Positions 35,264 through 43,126 of a stretch of 64,000 nucleotides of DNA are shown in pieces. The translations under genes were made by a program, and so were the position numbers. Under the pieces are notes generated by a model. It did not search any database and had not been told where the DNA came from. It was given only the letters and a program-made list of their open reading frames with translations. The stretch lies in contig OZ253486.1 of the NCBI GenBank assembly GCA_965261925.1, positions 2,666,001-2,730,000 on the forward strand, in the 5' to 3' direction. This stretch comes from Bin87 sp965261925. GTDB taxonomy: Bacteria > Chloroflexota > Dehalococcoidia > Lucifugimonadales > UBA3495. Each line of letters opens with the position of its first letter. Within the stretch, counting starts at the first letter, position 1.

Positions 35264-36288
35264 AAGTCGGAATCATCAATGTCACCGGATACGCCGGCTG
35301 CGAACTCGTCCGCATCCTGCGCCATCATCCCGAAGTCGAAATCGCCTCTGTCACCGGACGCAGCGCGGCCGGTCAATCCCTGGGTGAGGTTTTTCCGCAC
35401 CTGGACAACATGGACCTCGACATCACCGCCGACCTATGCGCTGACCTGGATCTCGTCTTCTCCGCCCTTCCGCACAAGGCCAGCGCCGAAGCTTGCATAC
35501 CGTTGCTTGAGCAGGGCGTCAAGGTCGTCGACATCTCCGCAGACTTCCGCCTCAAGCAGGCCGATGTTTATCGTGAATGGTACGGCGTCGATCACCCCGA
35601 TCCCACCTACCTGGAGGAGGCGGTGTACGGCCTCACCGAGCTCAACCGTGACGCGGTAGCCGATGCGCGCCTGGTCGCCAACCCTGGCTGCTACCCGAGC
35701 AGCGCCATCCTGGCGCTCGCCCCCGCGATCCAAAACGGTCTCATCGGAAGCGACATCATCGTCGACAGCAAGTCCGGCGTTTCCGGCGCGGGCCGCACCC
35801 TCAGCATGACTACCCACTTCTCGGAGGTGAACGAAAACGTCATGGCCTACTCCGTCAAAGGCCATCGTCACCTGCCTGAAATCAGCCAGGAACTGGACTC
35901 CATCGCCGGCGACCCGGTCAACCTGACTTTCCTGACTCACCTCATCCCCATGACGCGGGGTATCCTCAGCTCTTGTTACGCCCCGCTCCGGAGCGACCTC
36001 GCCCAGGATCCCGACGCCAGCGAGCGTGTCCGTCGGGTCTACCAGGAGTTCTATGCGGATGACGCCTTCGTGCGGGTAACCGACGCGCCTCCCCAAACCA
36101 AGCAGACCCTGGGCAACAACTACTGCCTGGTGCATCCGGTGGTGGACTCGCGCACCAACCGGCTCATCGTGATCAGTTGCCTCGATAACCTGGTCAAAGG
36201 CGCCGCCGGCCAGGCTGTCCAGAATATGAACCTGATGTGCGGCTTCCCGGAGGAAATGTCCCTCGAAGCGTTGGCCGTATACCCGTAA
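35260..36288 (+). CDS. argC: N-acetyl-gamma-glutamyl-phosphate reductase
   Basis: Third step of arginine biosynthesis: NADPH-dependent reduction of N-acetylglutamyl phosphate. 342 residues. The N-terminal KVGIINVTGYAGCELVRIL binds the cofactor; the catalytic Cys lies in VANPGCYPSS and the SGVSGAGR loop and HRHLPEI motif are present. GTG at 35260 overlaps the nth stop (GTGA), so the two are translationally coupled. Other arg genes are not in the window. Confidence 0.96.
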   Translation: MKVGIINVTGYAGCELVRILRHHPEVEIASVTGRSAAGQSLGEVFPHLDNMDLDITADLCADLDLVFSALPHKASAEACIPLLEQGVKVVDISADFRLKQADVYREWYGVDHPDPTYLEEAVYGLTELNRDAVADARLVANPGCYPSSAILALAPAIQNGLIGSDIIVDSKSGVSGAGRTLSMTTHFSEVNENVMAYSVKGHRHLPEISQELDSIAGDPVNLTFLTHLIPMTRGILSSCYAPLRSDLAQDPDASERVRRVYQEFYADDAFVRVTDAPPQTKQTLGNNYCLVHPVVDSRTNRLIVISCLDNLVKGAAGQAVQNMNLMCGFPEEMSLEALAVYP

Positions 36289-36338
36289 TTCCGGCCCCTG
36301 TGGTAAACTGATTCAACGTGGCTATTGCCACGTAATCC

Positions 36339-36416
36339 GCCCCGGTCGTCTAGCCTGGCAAGGACGCCACCCTTTCAAGGTGGAGATCATGGGATCGAAG
36401 CCCATCCGGGGTACCA
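36339..36416 (+). tRNA. tRNA-Glu (anticodon TTC)
   Basis: Cloverleaf fits: acceptor GCCCCGG/CCGGGGT, anticodon stem CCACC/GGTGG with loop CTTTCAA, T-arm ATGGG/CCCAT. CCA is encoded at 36414-36416. The T loop reads ATCGAAG, slightly unusual at its first position. TAAACT at 36304-36309 is a candidate -10. Confidence 0.95.
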
Positions 36417-36425
36417 GAATATGAA

Positions 36426-36452
36426 AAGCCCTCCACCTCAGGCGGAGGGCTT
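36426..36452. terminator. terminator after tRNA-Glu
   Basis: AAGCCCTCC (36426-36434), 9-base loop, GGAGGGCTT (36444-36452). It sits between the tRNA and the converging zinc-ribbon gene and can serve both; on the minus strand it is followed by TTTTC. Confidence 0.85.
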
Positions 36453-36481
36453 ACTCGTTGGTGCCGTCGAGCGGGTCCACC

Positions 36482-36700
36482 CTAGCCCCCGGCGAAGAAG
36501 TCGAACACGTTGCCCAAGGTAGACGTGTTTCCTTTGTAGATTTCGGTGTACCCGCACTGTTTGCATGACAACGTAGTGAACTTCTTGTTCTGCACGTCGA
36601 AAATCTTCGCGAAATTGCCTCCGGTGGCACGAAATTCGTCCATGTCGCACTTGGTGCATTGGCACTTCGAGCATACATAGGTCGCCGTTGTGATCGCCAT
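36482..36700 (-). CDS. zinc-ribbon protein (COG3478-like)
   Basis: 72 residues. Two cysteine pairs, CSKCQC and CKQC, frame the signature ELRATGG-like FRATGGNFAKIFDVQNKKF (residues 23-41) and the ending STLGNVFDFFAGG. This pattern matches the small predicted nucleic-acid-binding zinc-ribbon family seen in Firmicutes and Chloroflexota. The cellular role is unknown. Confidence 0.85.
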   Translation of the reverse strand: MAITTATYVCSKCQCTKCDMDEFRATGGNFAKIFDVQNKKFTTLSCKQCGYTEIYKGNTSTLGNVFDFFAGG

Positions 36701-36980
36701 GACCCTCTCCGTAATTAGCTGGTTTGTTAGCCGCTAAGTCTAGACCTTCCCGCCTGGTTAGTTCACTACGAAAGCGATCATAGTTTGGACTGATCTGTTC
36801 AACCCGCGTCGTCCTACCGTACCGGGGGGCGAGATACCGGGACACGAGCGCGGTTTGCTGCCACTATCCAGGCGGAATCAGCAGCCGTAACTCGTCAACC
36901 CGGAAACTGATCCCGGTGCCTGCCATCTCGGGCCGGAAGCGCGCCGTGGAGACCTACCCGCGCCAAGCGTCTTTCCACAG

Positions 36981-37010
36981 TTGAACTATGCGGTTGAGTG
37001 CGGCTATTCT
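36981..37010 (+). promoter_or_regulatory. candidate promoter for the 63-aa protein
   Basis: TTGAAC (36981-36986), 18-base spacer, TATTCT (37005-37010), giving a leader of about 60 bases. The rest of 36701-37075 shows nothing I can support. Confidence 0.5.
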
Positions 37011-37075
37011 ATGCCGGCGCGCCAGCGACCCGTCTGGGCGCGGATTCCATACCCACCCATCAGGAGCTCCAAACT

Positions 37076-37267
37076 ATGGCCGGCACCAAAACCGCACTTA
37101 CCGTGGACGTCAACGCCGAGCACATCGGCCTGATCAACTCTTCCAAGGAGAAGTACAACATCGCGGACGAGGGCAAGGTCGTCCGTATCGTTATGGACTA
37201 CCTGCTCTTGAACCCGGACATCCACGAACGCGTGTTCAAGGATGTGCGCTGTCTGCGCTGCGAGTAA
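37076..37267 (+). CDS. small hypothetical protein, 63 aa
   Basis: The ATG at 37076 has AGGAG about 9 bases upstream. The predicted protein is mostly helical and charged, with a middle part (EGKVVRIVMDYLLLNPDI) reminiscent of the helical half of ribbon-helix-helix proteins, and ends in a cysteine pair CLRC followed by Glu. That C-terminal CxxC could bind metal or be redox-active. I do not recognise the family. It stands alone between opposing genes. Confidence 0.65.
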   Translation: MAGTKTALTVDVNAEHIGLINSSKEKYNIADEGKVVRIVMDYLLLNPDIHERVFKDVRCLRCE

Positions 37268-37285
37268 CCCGGCAGCGACGGGGAG

Positions 37286-37714
37286 CTAGTCAACCGTGTG
37301 TTTGACCGCTTCCATGGCCAGGTAGTAACCGTACACGCCGAACCCGTAGACGCATCCCTGGCTGACCGGCAACACGGCTGACACGGTGCCGCGAGCCGTC
37401 GGGTTACTGGCGTGTACTTCGATCACGGGCATGGGCACCTGCTGTATGGCGCCCCTCAGCGGCCCGTTCACCGTGGTATATCCCGCTGGATTGATCAGGC
37501 AGGCGTCGTAGCCCTCTTCCCAGGCGTCGTACAGCGCGTTCACCACCTCGCCTTCCACGTTGGAGTGGACGATCTTGACGTCGACACCCAGGCTCTCGCC
37601 GTAGCCGCGGATCTGCTCGTTCATTTGGTCCAGCGTGTTCGGGCCAAAGATCTCGACTTGCACCTTCCCGCGCATGTTCATCCCCGCGCCCTGGATCACC
37701 AGCACCTTGGTCAT
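37286..37714 (-). CDS. AroQ-like protein lacking catalytic residues of type II dehydroquinase
   Basis: 142 residues with the flavodoxin-like AroQ fold: N-terminal VLVIQGAGMN, middle CLINPAGYTT and EVHASNPTARG. Compared with true AroQ (GPNLN, RREPxxYG, INxGxxTH, EVHxSN), the catalytic Tyr is Phe23, the preceding Arg is absent and the His after INPxGxT is Thr; the Asn of INP and the His of EVH remain. The shikimate dehydratase reaction is therefore doubtful. The ATG overlaps the stop of the protoglobin gene by four bases, so the two are co-translated. Confidence 0.75.
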   Translation of the reverse strand: MTKVLVIQGAGMNMRGKVQVEIFGPNTLDQMNEQIRGYGESLGVDVKIVHSNVEGEVVNALYDAWEEGYDACLINPAGYTTVNGPLRGAIQQVPMPVIEVHASNPTARGTVSAVLPVSQGCVYGFGVYGYYLAMEAVKHTVD

Positions 37715-38385
37715 TGTCCTTCTCCTTGAGGTTGCTCGGAAGCGCCATGGGCGTTCCCGTTGGTCCGATTGGCATCCAGGATGTTGGTCAGCACCCGTCG
37801 CATGCCCTGTGGATCCACGTCGGATTCGTCGTCTGCGGGTCGGGGCGGATCCGTTGCCGGGGTGGGCGATTCCGTAACATAGCCGGCGAGAAGCACATCC
37901 AATTGCAGCAGTAGCAGCTTGTTCCAGGCGGTGCATGTGCGCAACGCCTGCGCCGGGTCGGTCATTTCCTCCAACAACACGCCGGCGATAGCCGTCTGAG
38001 CGAAGGACATCGTGCCGATGATGAACCTCGCCGGCACGGACCCGAGGTAACCGCGCTCCAGCGAAGGGTTGCTGTGGACCACGCCCATCGCCAGCAGGAA
38101 GACCGGGAACTGTTCGTCCAGCTGGAAGTCGATGCTATTTCGCAACCAACGCGCCAGGCTGTGCTTGCGCCGGTCCAGGCGAGTCTGGTCAATCTCGCCC
38201 TCCGGGGTGAGGAAGAACCGCGCCGTCTGTGGAAACCGCAGGAAGTGGTCGTAAACCGCCGAGGTCAACTCTTCTGCGCGGTCCAGAAGGATCGGCCCGC
38301 TCGCCCGGACTAACTCGAGGTCCTCCTCAGAGAACAACACGAAATCGGCCATCTGCTGCATCCGGGCCGGCCAGTCGAATATCAT
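37711..38385 (-). CDS. protoglobin-domain haem protein
   Basis: 224 residues. Residues about 15-170 match the sensor-globin/protoglobin fold: FLRFPQTARFF (B-C region), the DRRKHSLARWL helix and the proximal His in GVVHSNPSLERGYLGSVPARFI. The last ~50 residues are polar and Pro-rich, with no kinase, cyclase or methyl-accepting domain attached. It should bind haem and O2, CO or NO in the cytoplasm. It is translationally coupled to the AroQ-like gene downstream, an unusual pairing. Confidence 0.8.
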   Translation of the reverse strand: MIFDWPARMQQMADFVLFSEEDLELVRASGPILLDRAEELTSAVYDHFLRFPQTARFFLTPEGEIDQTRLDRRKHSLARWLRNSIDFQLDEQFPVFLLAMGVVHSNPSLERGYLGSVPARFIIGTMSFAQTAIAGVLLEEMTDPAQALRTCTAWNKLLLLQLDVLLAGYVTESPTPATDPPRPADDESDVDPQGMRRVLTNILDANRTNGNAHGASEQPQGEGQ

Positions 38386-38502
38386 CGGCGTCTCCTCGCG
38401 GCGCCTTGTTCGGCGACAGCCAGACTATACGCCCGGCGCCCGATGCGGGCAACCCGACTACGGTAGACCCGGGGCAATTTCGCTACTTGGTCCAGACAGG
38501 GA

Positions 38503-38862
38503 CTATGTTCGGGTCAGCATGGGTAGGAGTTTGTCCAGCAGGGCCGTGACGTCGTTCAATCCGTCGGCGACATCGTCAGTCTCCATGTCGTTCTCGTAGA
38601 AGTTTTCGTGTAGCAGGTTGGCTACGCCGAACAGGCGGCGGATGTCGCCGTCACCGGTTTCTGCCCGGAGTCGGCTGGCTATTCGGTGGTAGTGCCGGTG
38701 TCGGCTATGCTCCCAGCCGCGCTGTGCGGCGATGGCCTTGAGTATCTGTGCTGTGGCGCCCCAGCCCTTCTCCGATGCCTGCGGCAGATCGCCGGCGGCG
38801 AGTTCTTCTTTGGCCTGCACAAGAAAATGTTCGCTGGCCTGCCGATACTGTTCGGTGGTCAC
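38503..38862 (-). CDS. HEPN/PaREP1-like protein, 119 aa
   Basis: A mostly alpha-helical protein with YRQASEHFLVQAKEELAAGDLPQASEKGWGATAQILKAIA near its N-terminus (residues about 6-44) and a central GWEHSRHRHYHRIASRL. It resembles the PaREP1/HEPN-type nucleotidyltransferase-partner fold, but no nucleotidyltransferase gene is adjacent. The GTG at 38862 has GGAG 8 bases upstream and is preferred over a far upstream ATG at 39135, whose extension has unrelated composition. Function unknown. Confidence 0.65.
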   Translation of the reverse strand: MTTEQYRQASEHFLVQAKEELAAGDLPQASEKGWGATAQILKAIAAQRGWEHSRHRHYHRIASRLRAETGDGDIRRLFGVANLLHENFYENDMETDDVADGLNDVTALLDKLLPMLTRT

Positions 38863-39135
38863 GTGGGGATACTCCTGCTGATCCCGTAGGTTAGCAACTC
38901 TGGCTCGCCTGGGCAATGGCGCCAAAGGCGTCTTCGTAAGATGGCTCGGGACTGAGTAGCGAAATGTCTTCGGCAGATTCGCGACTGGCACATCGAGACT
39001 GGCACATTGAATGTGGCCCATCCTGGTCACGCCCGTCGCGTCGACCTGCATTCTCGGCCGAAAAACCGGTTTGAAACCGTTGTCAGAGTGCCGATCGCTT
39101 TCCAGTAAACCCTGGCCTGAACCGCAGCGATGCAA

Positions 39136-40026
39136 TCAGTCCTCGCCGCCTCCCGTGCGTTCTGCTCTGAGGAAGCGTTCCAGATCGCGGACCAGATCCG
39201 CGGGGTCCGGCATCTCCGCGTCATCCACTGCGGCGTCGTACTTTTCTTCCAGGGTGAGGATGTATTTCCCAAGCTGATCGTCGCCGTCGATTACCTTCGC
39301 CACCTCGCGGTCGAATGACTCCGCCATCACCGTGAGTTTGTTCAGGTCAACGGGCAACCCAAGCATCTCCGACAGGTTTTGCGCCAGACCCAGGCCAACC
39401 CGAAAATTCGGCGTCGCGTGCAGGTAGTGTGAGACATGCCCCCACAACGACGTATAACTGATGCTCCGGGCAGCCAATGACTCCGATACCGGCAGCGTGA
39501 TCCCGGAGGGGCCTTGGTAGTTGGTGGTGCGAACGTTCCCGCGGTCGAACGCCGCCTGGATCTGTTGGTTGGTCGACGATCCGCTGAATTTGGTCACCCG
39601 GGTGTGCGGAACCGCGTCCAGCAACGCCCCGATATGGACCACCGATTTGACCCCGCAGGTTCGGGCCAGGTCACCGACCAGCGAAGCAAAAGTACGCCAC
39701 CTAAGATGCGGTTCCGTACCCAGGTAGAACACCGCCGGTGGGGCCTCATCGGACCCTGGCCACAGGTAAAACTCGTTGGCCGGCCACTGCAAATGTCTGA
39801 TCCCGTCTCTGCTCCGGGTCGAGCGTGGGCGCTCCTGGGCGAAGTTGAAAAACTCTTCCGGGTCGATCTCGGCGAACTTCTCGGCTCCCAGTGCGGTGAG
39901 CATGTAATTCAGGGTCGCGGTGGCTGCGTCCCCCGCGTCGGGCCACCCGCGAAAAGCTGCGATCATGCGCTCTACGGGCTTCTCCGGAAACTGGCTTACC
40001 AGGACGTAGTCGTCAAAAGATGCCAT
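39136..40026 (-). CDS. PAC2-family protein (proteasome assembly chaperone-like)
   Basis: 296 residues. FRGWPDAGDAATATLNYML, the central LRWRTFASLVGDLARTCGVKSVVHIGALLD region (in two blocks) and ITLPVSESLAARSISYTSLWGHVSHYLHATPNF (residues about 190-222) are typical of bacterial PAC2 proteins, an ATP-grasp-neighbour family of uncertain function often found in actinobacteria and Chloroflexota. The ATG at 40026 has AAGGATAA 5 bases upstream and is preferred to an ORF start 52 codons earlier. Confidence 0.8.
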   Translation of the reverse strand: MASFDDYVLVSQFPEKPVERMIAAFRGWPDAGDAATATLNYMLTALGAEKFAEIDPEEFFNFAQERPRSTRSRDGIRHLQWPANEFYLWPGSDEAPPAVFYLGTEPHLRWRTFASLVGDLARTCGVKSVVHIGALLDAVPHTRVTKFSGSSTNQQIQAAFDRGNVRTTNYQGPSGITLPVSESLAARSISYTSLWGHVSHYLHATPNFRVGLGLAQNLSEMLGLPVDLNKLTVMAESFDREVAKVIDGDDQLGKYILTLEEKYDAAVDDAEMPDPADLVRDLERFLRAERTGGGED

Positions 40027-40331
40027 CGTTTTATCCTTGCTGGTTATGTTGACCAAACTCTCATATATCTGCAACGGCAGGAATTCTAACACCCGATTCC
40101 CGGCCGGGCAACGACTTGGCATTTCCTGTTTGCCTGCCCTCAGGCGATGCGAATCGCACCCTGGAAATGCCCGGCGTTTCATGCACTGATCCGCCGGCTG
40201 AGAACCTTCCCGGTCCGAGCTTGTTATGTCGTCGGACTACCGGCGCTCAACCATTGCGAGCACCGTATAAGACCGCGGGCATAACCCCGCGGTAGCCAGG
40301 CGAAAACCGCCGGCCAGCCAAGGTCACGGGA
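40027..40331. other. intergenic, no feature seen
   Basis: 305 bases between the PAC2 and rimI-like genes. I see no ORF with a ribosome site, no strong hairpin and no clear promoter. Confidence 0.4.
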
Positions 40332-40988
40332 TCAGATTTCTATCCGAATGTCCCCGTACCGGGCGAGAAATGTCTCCTGCAGGGAGGCGAACTTTTCCCG
40401 ATAGGACGCCGTGCGGATTGGGTCGGTGGTCATTATCACCGCGTCTTCCCGGTTGTCCGCGTAGTAGTTTTTGCGGATCCCGACTTCGTTGAAGCCGTAC
40501 TTGTCGTACAACCTTTGCGCTATGAAATTCGACACCCGCGCCTCAAGGGTGACCTCTGCCAACCCCTGCTCGTAGGCCACCCGGAGCGTGCCAATAATCA
40601 GGAGTTCCCCGATCCCGCGTCCGCGCAGTTCTTCCCGCACGGCTACTTCCGTAATGTGCGCCTGGTCGCCCTGCAGCCAGATGCCGACATAGCCGGTCAG
40701 ATCGTCCACGTCATCCTCTCGTCGAAACCCCAACGCCGACTTGACCCCAGTCAGCATTCGTCCCCAGAGCGATGCATCAGCCGGCCCGGATTGGTGCCCG
40801 GCTTCGTTCGAGGCGCGGCCGTCGCGCTCAGCATCTTCGCTGTAGTATGCCACCAGGAAACGCGTGTACCGGCTGTTCAACTCGCGCCGAAACGGCGTTC
40901 CCACCCAGCCGGGGGTGAACGCTTCCTGTTCGATCTCGATCACCTGCGGGATATCGTCGGCCCGCATCCGGCGCAATGCAATATCCAT
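40332..40988 (-). CDS. GNAT acetyltransferase (RimI-like)
   Basis: 218 residues. The N-terminus IALRRMRADDIPQVIEIEQEAFTPGW and the acetyl-CoA-binding VREELRGRGIGELLI (Q/RxxGxG/A) match ribosomal-protein-S18 alanine acetyltransferase RimI and relatives, as does VSNFIAQRLYDKYGFNEVG. A ~45-residue acidic insertion (residues about 55-100) separates the first strand pair from the core; it is absent from E. coli RimI. Start at 40988 is where homology begins; the frame is open 26 codons further upstream. Confidence 0.8.
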   Translation of the reverse strand: MDIALRRMRADDIPQVIEIEQEAFTPGWVGTPFRRELNSRYTRFLVAYYSEDAERDGRASNEAGHQSGPADASLWGRMLTGVKSALGFRREDDVDDLTGYVGIWLQGDQAHITEVAVREELRGRGIGELLIIGTLRVAYEQGLAEVTLEARVSNFIAQRLYDKYGFNEVGIRKNYYADNREDAVIMTTDPIRTASYREKFASLQETFLARYGDIRIEI

Positions 40989-41087
40989 GACCGCCGCTGC
41001 TCGGATTGTTTGCGCCATTCTAACAAACGGTTGCGCCTGTCCCGCTGCATTCCGCAGTTGCCACACGACCCGACCGTCGCCAATGGG

Positions 41088-42326
41088 CTATTGGCCCGGC
41101 AAGGACACCGAACCGTATTGTCCATCGAACCCAGGGATGATCTGTACCTGCCCGGCGCGAGCCTGCATGATCCCCCTTGCCACTGCATCTTCGGCAACCG
41201 CCTCCAAGTCGCTCGGGGTAGCCCACAGCAGCGCGGCCAACTCGCTTCCGATCGCATCCGTGATGGCCGAGTATTCCCGGTTTACGGTCCGAGTGTTCAC
41301 TCCAACCCGTCTCACCGCCGCGATAATCTCCCGCAGCGGGATCAACCGCGCATACGGTGGGGCGCCTTCTCCGACCCGAACGAACCCGTCGGCGTCCGGC
41401 TCCCATTCAACCACCGTCTCGCGCCCGGAAACCTCATTGACCCGGTGCAGCACCCCCAGGGTCAACTGCCGCCCGCACACCGGACAGTCCGAGCCCTTTC
41501 GCTCCAGGTCGGCGGTACCGTATGCGACGCCGCACCGGCGGTGTCCGCTGTAATGGTACTTTCCTTCCTCGGGATGAAATTCCACCGTGTACGCAACCCT
41601 TCTCGCGGCCACCGAATCGGCCAGCCCGTCCCACGAAAGCGGTCCCGAAAACGCGGTTACTTCCCTCCCGAGGTTCGCCAGCGAATGGGCGTCGGAAAAC
41701 GAGACCACCGCGCGCTGTTCCAACTCCGGCACCGTGCGATTCATCGCCGGGTCCGACGACAACCCGCTTTCCACGGCCAGGACCATCGGAGCCAAATCGC
41801 CGAAACATTCTTCCAGGCTGTCGAAACCGGCTTTGGAGCCGTACACGCCGTACCACGGGGTCCAGGCGTGAGCCGGGATCACCAGTGATTCTGGGTTGCA
41901 GTCCAACGCCGTCTCCAGCAAATCCCGGGCGCTCAGGCTGACGGTGGGCCGGCCGTCGCTCGCCAGTTTCCCATACCCGTCCAATCGGCTGGTGAATGCG
42001 GCCGCCGAATCAAGCGTTGGCATCAGCACCAGCAGGTGGATGCGCCGGGTGCGCCCGCCCTGCCGGTACACGCAGCTGATCTCGGTGCCGGGTACGAAAC
42101 GTACGCCGCCGTACTCGTAAAGGCCATCGTTCGACTCTGTCAGCTGCGCCCGCAGCCCACTTGCCCAAGTCGGATGCGTGAAATCCCCCGTCGCCAGCAG
42201 GTCAATGCCCTTGCGGCGAGCCCACGCTGCCAGGTTGTCCAGCGTCAGCGCCTTGCTGCAGGCGAACGCGTAAGGGGAATGGATGTGCAGATCGGCGACG
42301 AAGGAACCCGCCGGACCGGCCGCCAT
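41088..42326 (-). CDS. endonuclease Q-like PHP-domain protein
   Basis: 412 residues. The PHP metal site is visible: DLHIHSPYA, TGDFTHPTW, PGTEISCVY, PAHAWTPWYGVYG and SFSDAHSL. It is followed by a zinc-binding segment (CGVAY...CPVCGRQ) and a C-terminal helical region. This order matches endonuclease Q, which cleaves DNA 5' to deaminated bases and was first described in Thermococcales, with some bacterial relatives. The ATG is one base after the stop of the upstream hydrolase gene. Confidence 0.85.
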   Translation of the reverse strand: MAAGPAGSFVADLHIHSPYAFACSKALTLDNLAAWARRKGIDLLATGDFTHPTWASGLRAQLTESNDGLYEYGGVRFVPGTEISCVYRQGGRTRRIHLLVLMPTLDSAAAFTSRLDGYGKLASDGRPTVSLSARDLLETALDCNPESLVIPAHAWTPWYGVYGSKAGFDSLEECFGDLAPMVLAVESGLSSDPAMNRTVPELEQRAVVSFSDAHSLANLGREVTAFSGPLSWDGLADSVAARRVAYTVEFHPEEGKYHYSGHRRCGVAYGTADLERKGSDCPVCGRQLTLGVLHRVNEVSGRETVVEWEPDADGFVRVGEGAPPYARLIPLREIIAAVRRVGVNTRTVNREYSAITDAIGSELAALLWATPSDLEAVAEDAVARGIMQARAGQVQIIPGFDGQYGSVSLPGQ

Positions 42327-42327
42327 G

Positions 42328-43083
42328 TCATGCCGCCAGCAGCGTTTCGGCCAGTTCCTGCGGCTTTTCCACGGTCACCTGATGCCCGGCATCCAATTGC
42401 ACGACCGTGGCCCCGGGTATGCGCGACGCCATCGCATGCTGCCGGCTCGCGCTGATAAATCGGTCGTTGGACAACACCACGTAGGTTACCGGACAGGGCA
42501 GCGCGTCCAGACTGAGCGTGACCGGTTCGGTGAGCATCCTGAGGGGCAACGGTCCGAAATGACCGATGGTCTGTATGCGGTCCATCGGCTCCAACCCACC
42601 GCACCGGTAGCGGTTGATCACCTCCGGCGGCGCGGGAATGTCCCTGCCCGTCAGCGCCCCCAGCGTCTTGCACAATCTAACCAGCTGTCGAACCGGCGTC
42701 GGGTAGGTTGACACCGCTGGTTGCCCCGAAGCCGGCACGATCCCGCACACGAGCACGACCCGCCGTGGCGCGCGTGGTAGCTCGCCCAGCGCTTGCAGCA
42801 CAACCGTGCCGCCCAGCTCGTGGCCAACGAGCGTGTAGTCCGAAAAGTTTTCCTGGTCCGCCACCCGTGTGACCGATTTCACCGCTTCCGCCAGGTCGAT
42901 CATCCCGGCATCCGGGGCAGCGTCCGCACCGTGACCGGGCAGGTCAACTGCCCGAACCCGAACCGACTGCCGCGCCCGGTAGAGCGGCGGCGGGTGCTGC
43001 TCCGGGGCTGTCATGTGGCCCCAGACCTTTCCCCAGCTCTTCGCTCCCTGCCCGGCTCCATGAACCAAAAGAAAATCCGCCAC
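42328..43083 (-). CDS. alpha/beta hydrolase-fold protein with Glu at the nucleophile position
   Basis: 251 residues, GTG start at 43083. N-terminal FLLVHGAGQGAKSW forms the oxyanion-hole HG motif. The nucleophile elbow reads LVGHELGGTVV, with Glu where Ser (or Asp) is expected; the codon is GAG. The late Asp (LSNDRFI) and His (DAGHQVTVEKP) are present. The sequence resembles the esterase/hydroxynitrile-lyase group. With Glu at that place it is either non-hydrolytic or uses another mechanism. It lies between selA and the endonuclease Q gene. Confidence 0.8.
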   Translation of the reverse strand: MADFLLVHGAGQGAKSWGKVWGHMTAPEQHPPPLYRARQSVRVRAVDLPGHGADAAPDAGMIDLAEAVKSVTRVADQENFSDYTLVGHELGGTVVLQALGELPRAPRRVVLVCGIVPASGQPAVSTYPTPVRQLVRLCKTLGALTGRDIPAPPEVINRYRCGGLEPMDRIQTIGHFGPLPLRMLTEPVTLSLDALPCPVTYVVLSNDRFISASRQHAMASRIPGATVVQLDAGHQVTVEKPQELAETLLAA

Positions 43084-43126
43084 GCTGTGCCCCTGCGTCC
43101 TTCGACCCTTGCGTCCTGTCTGGCCG

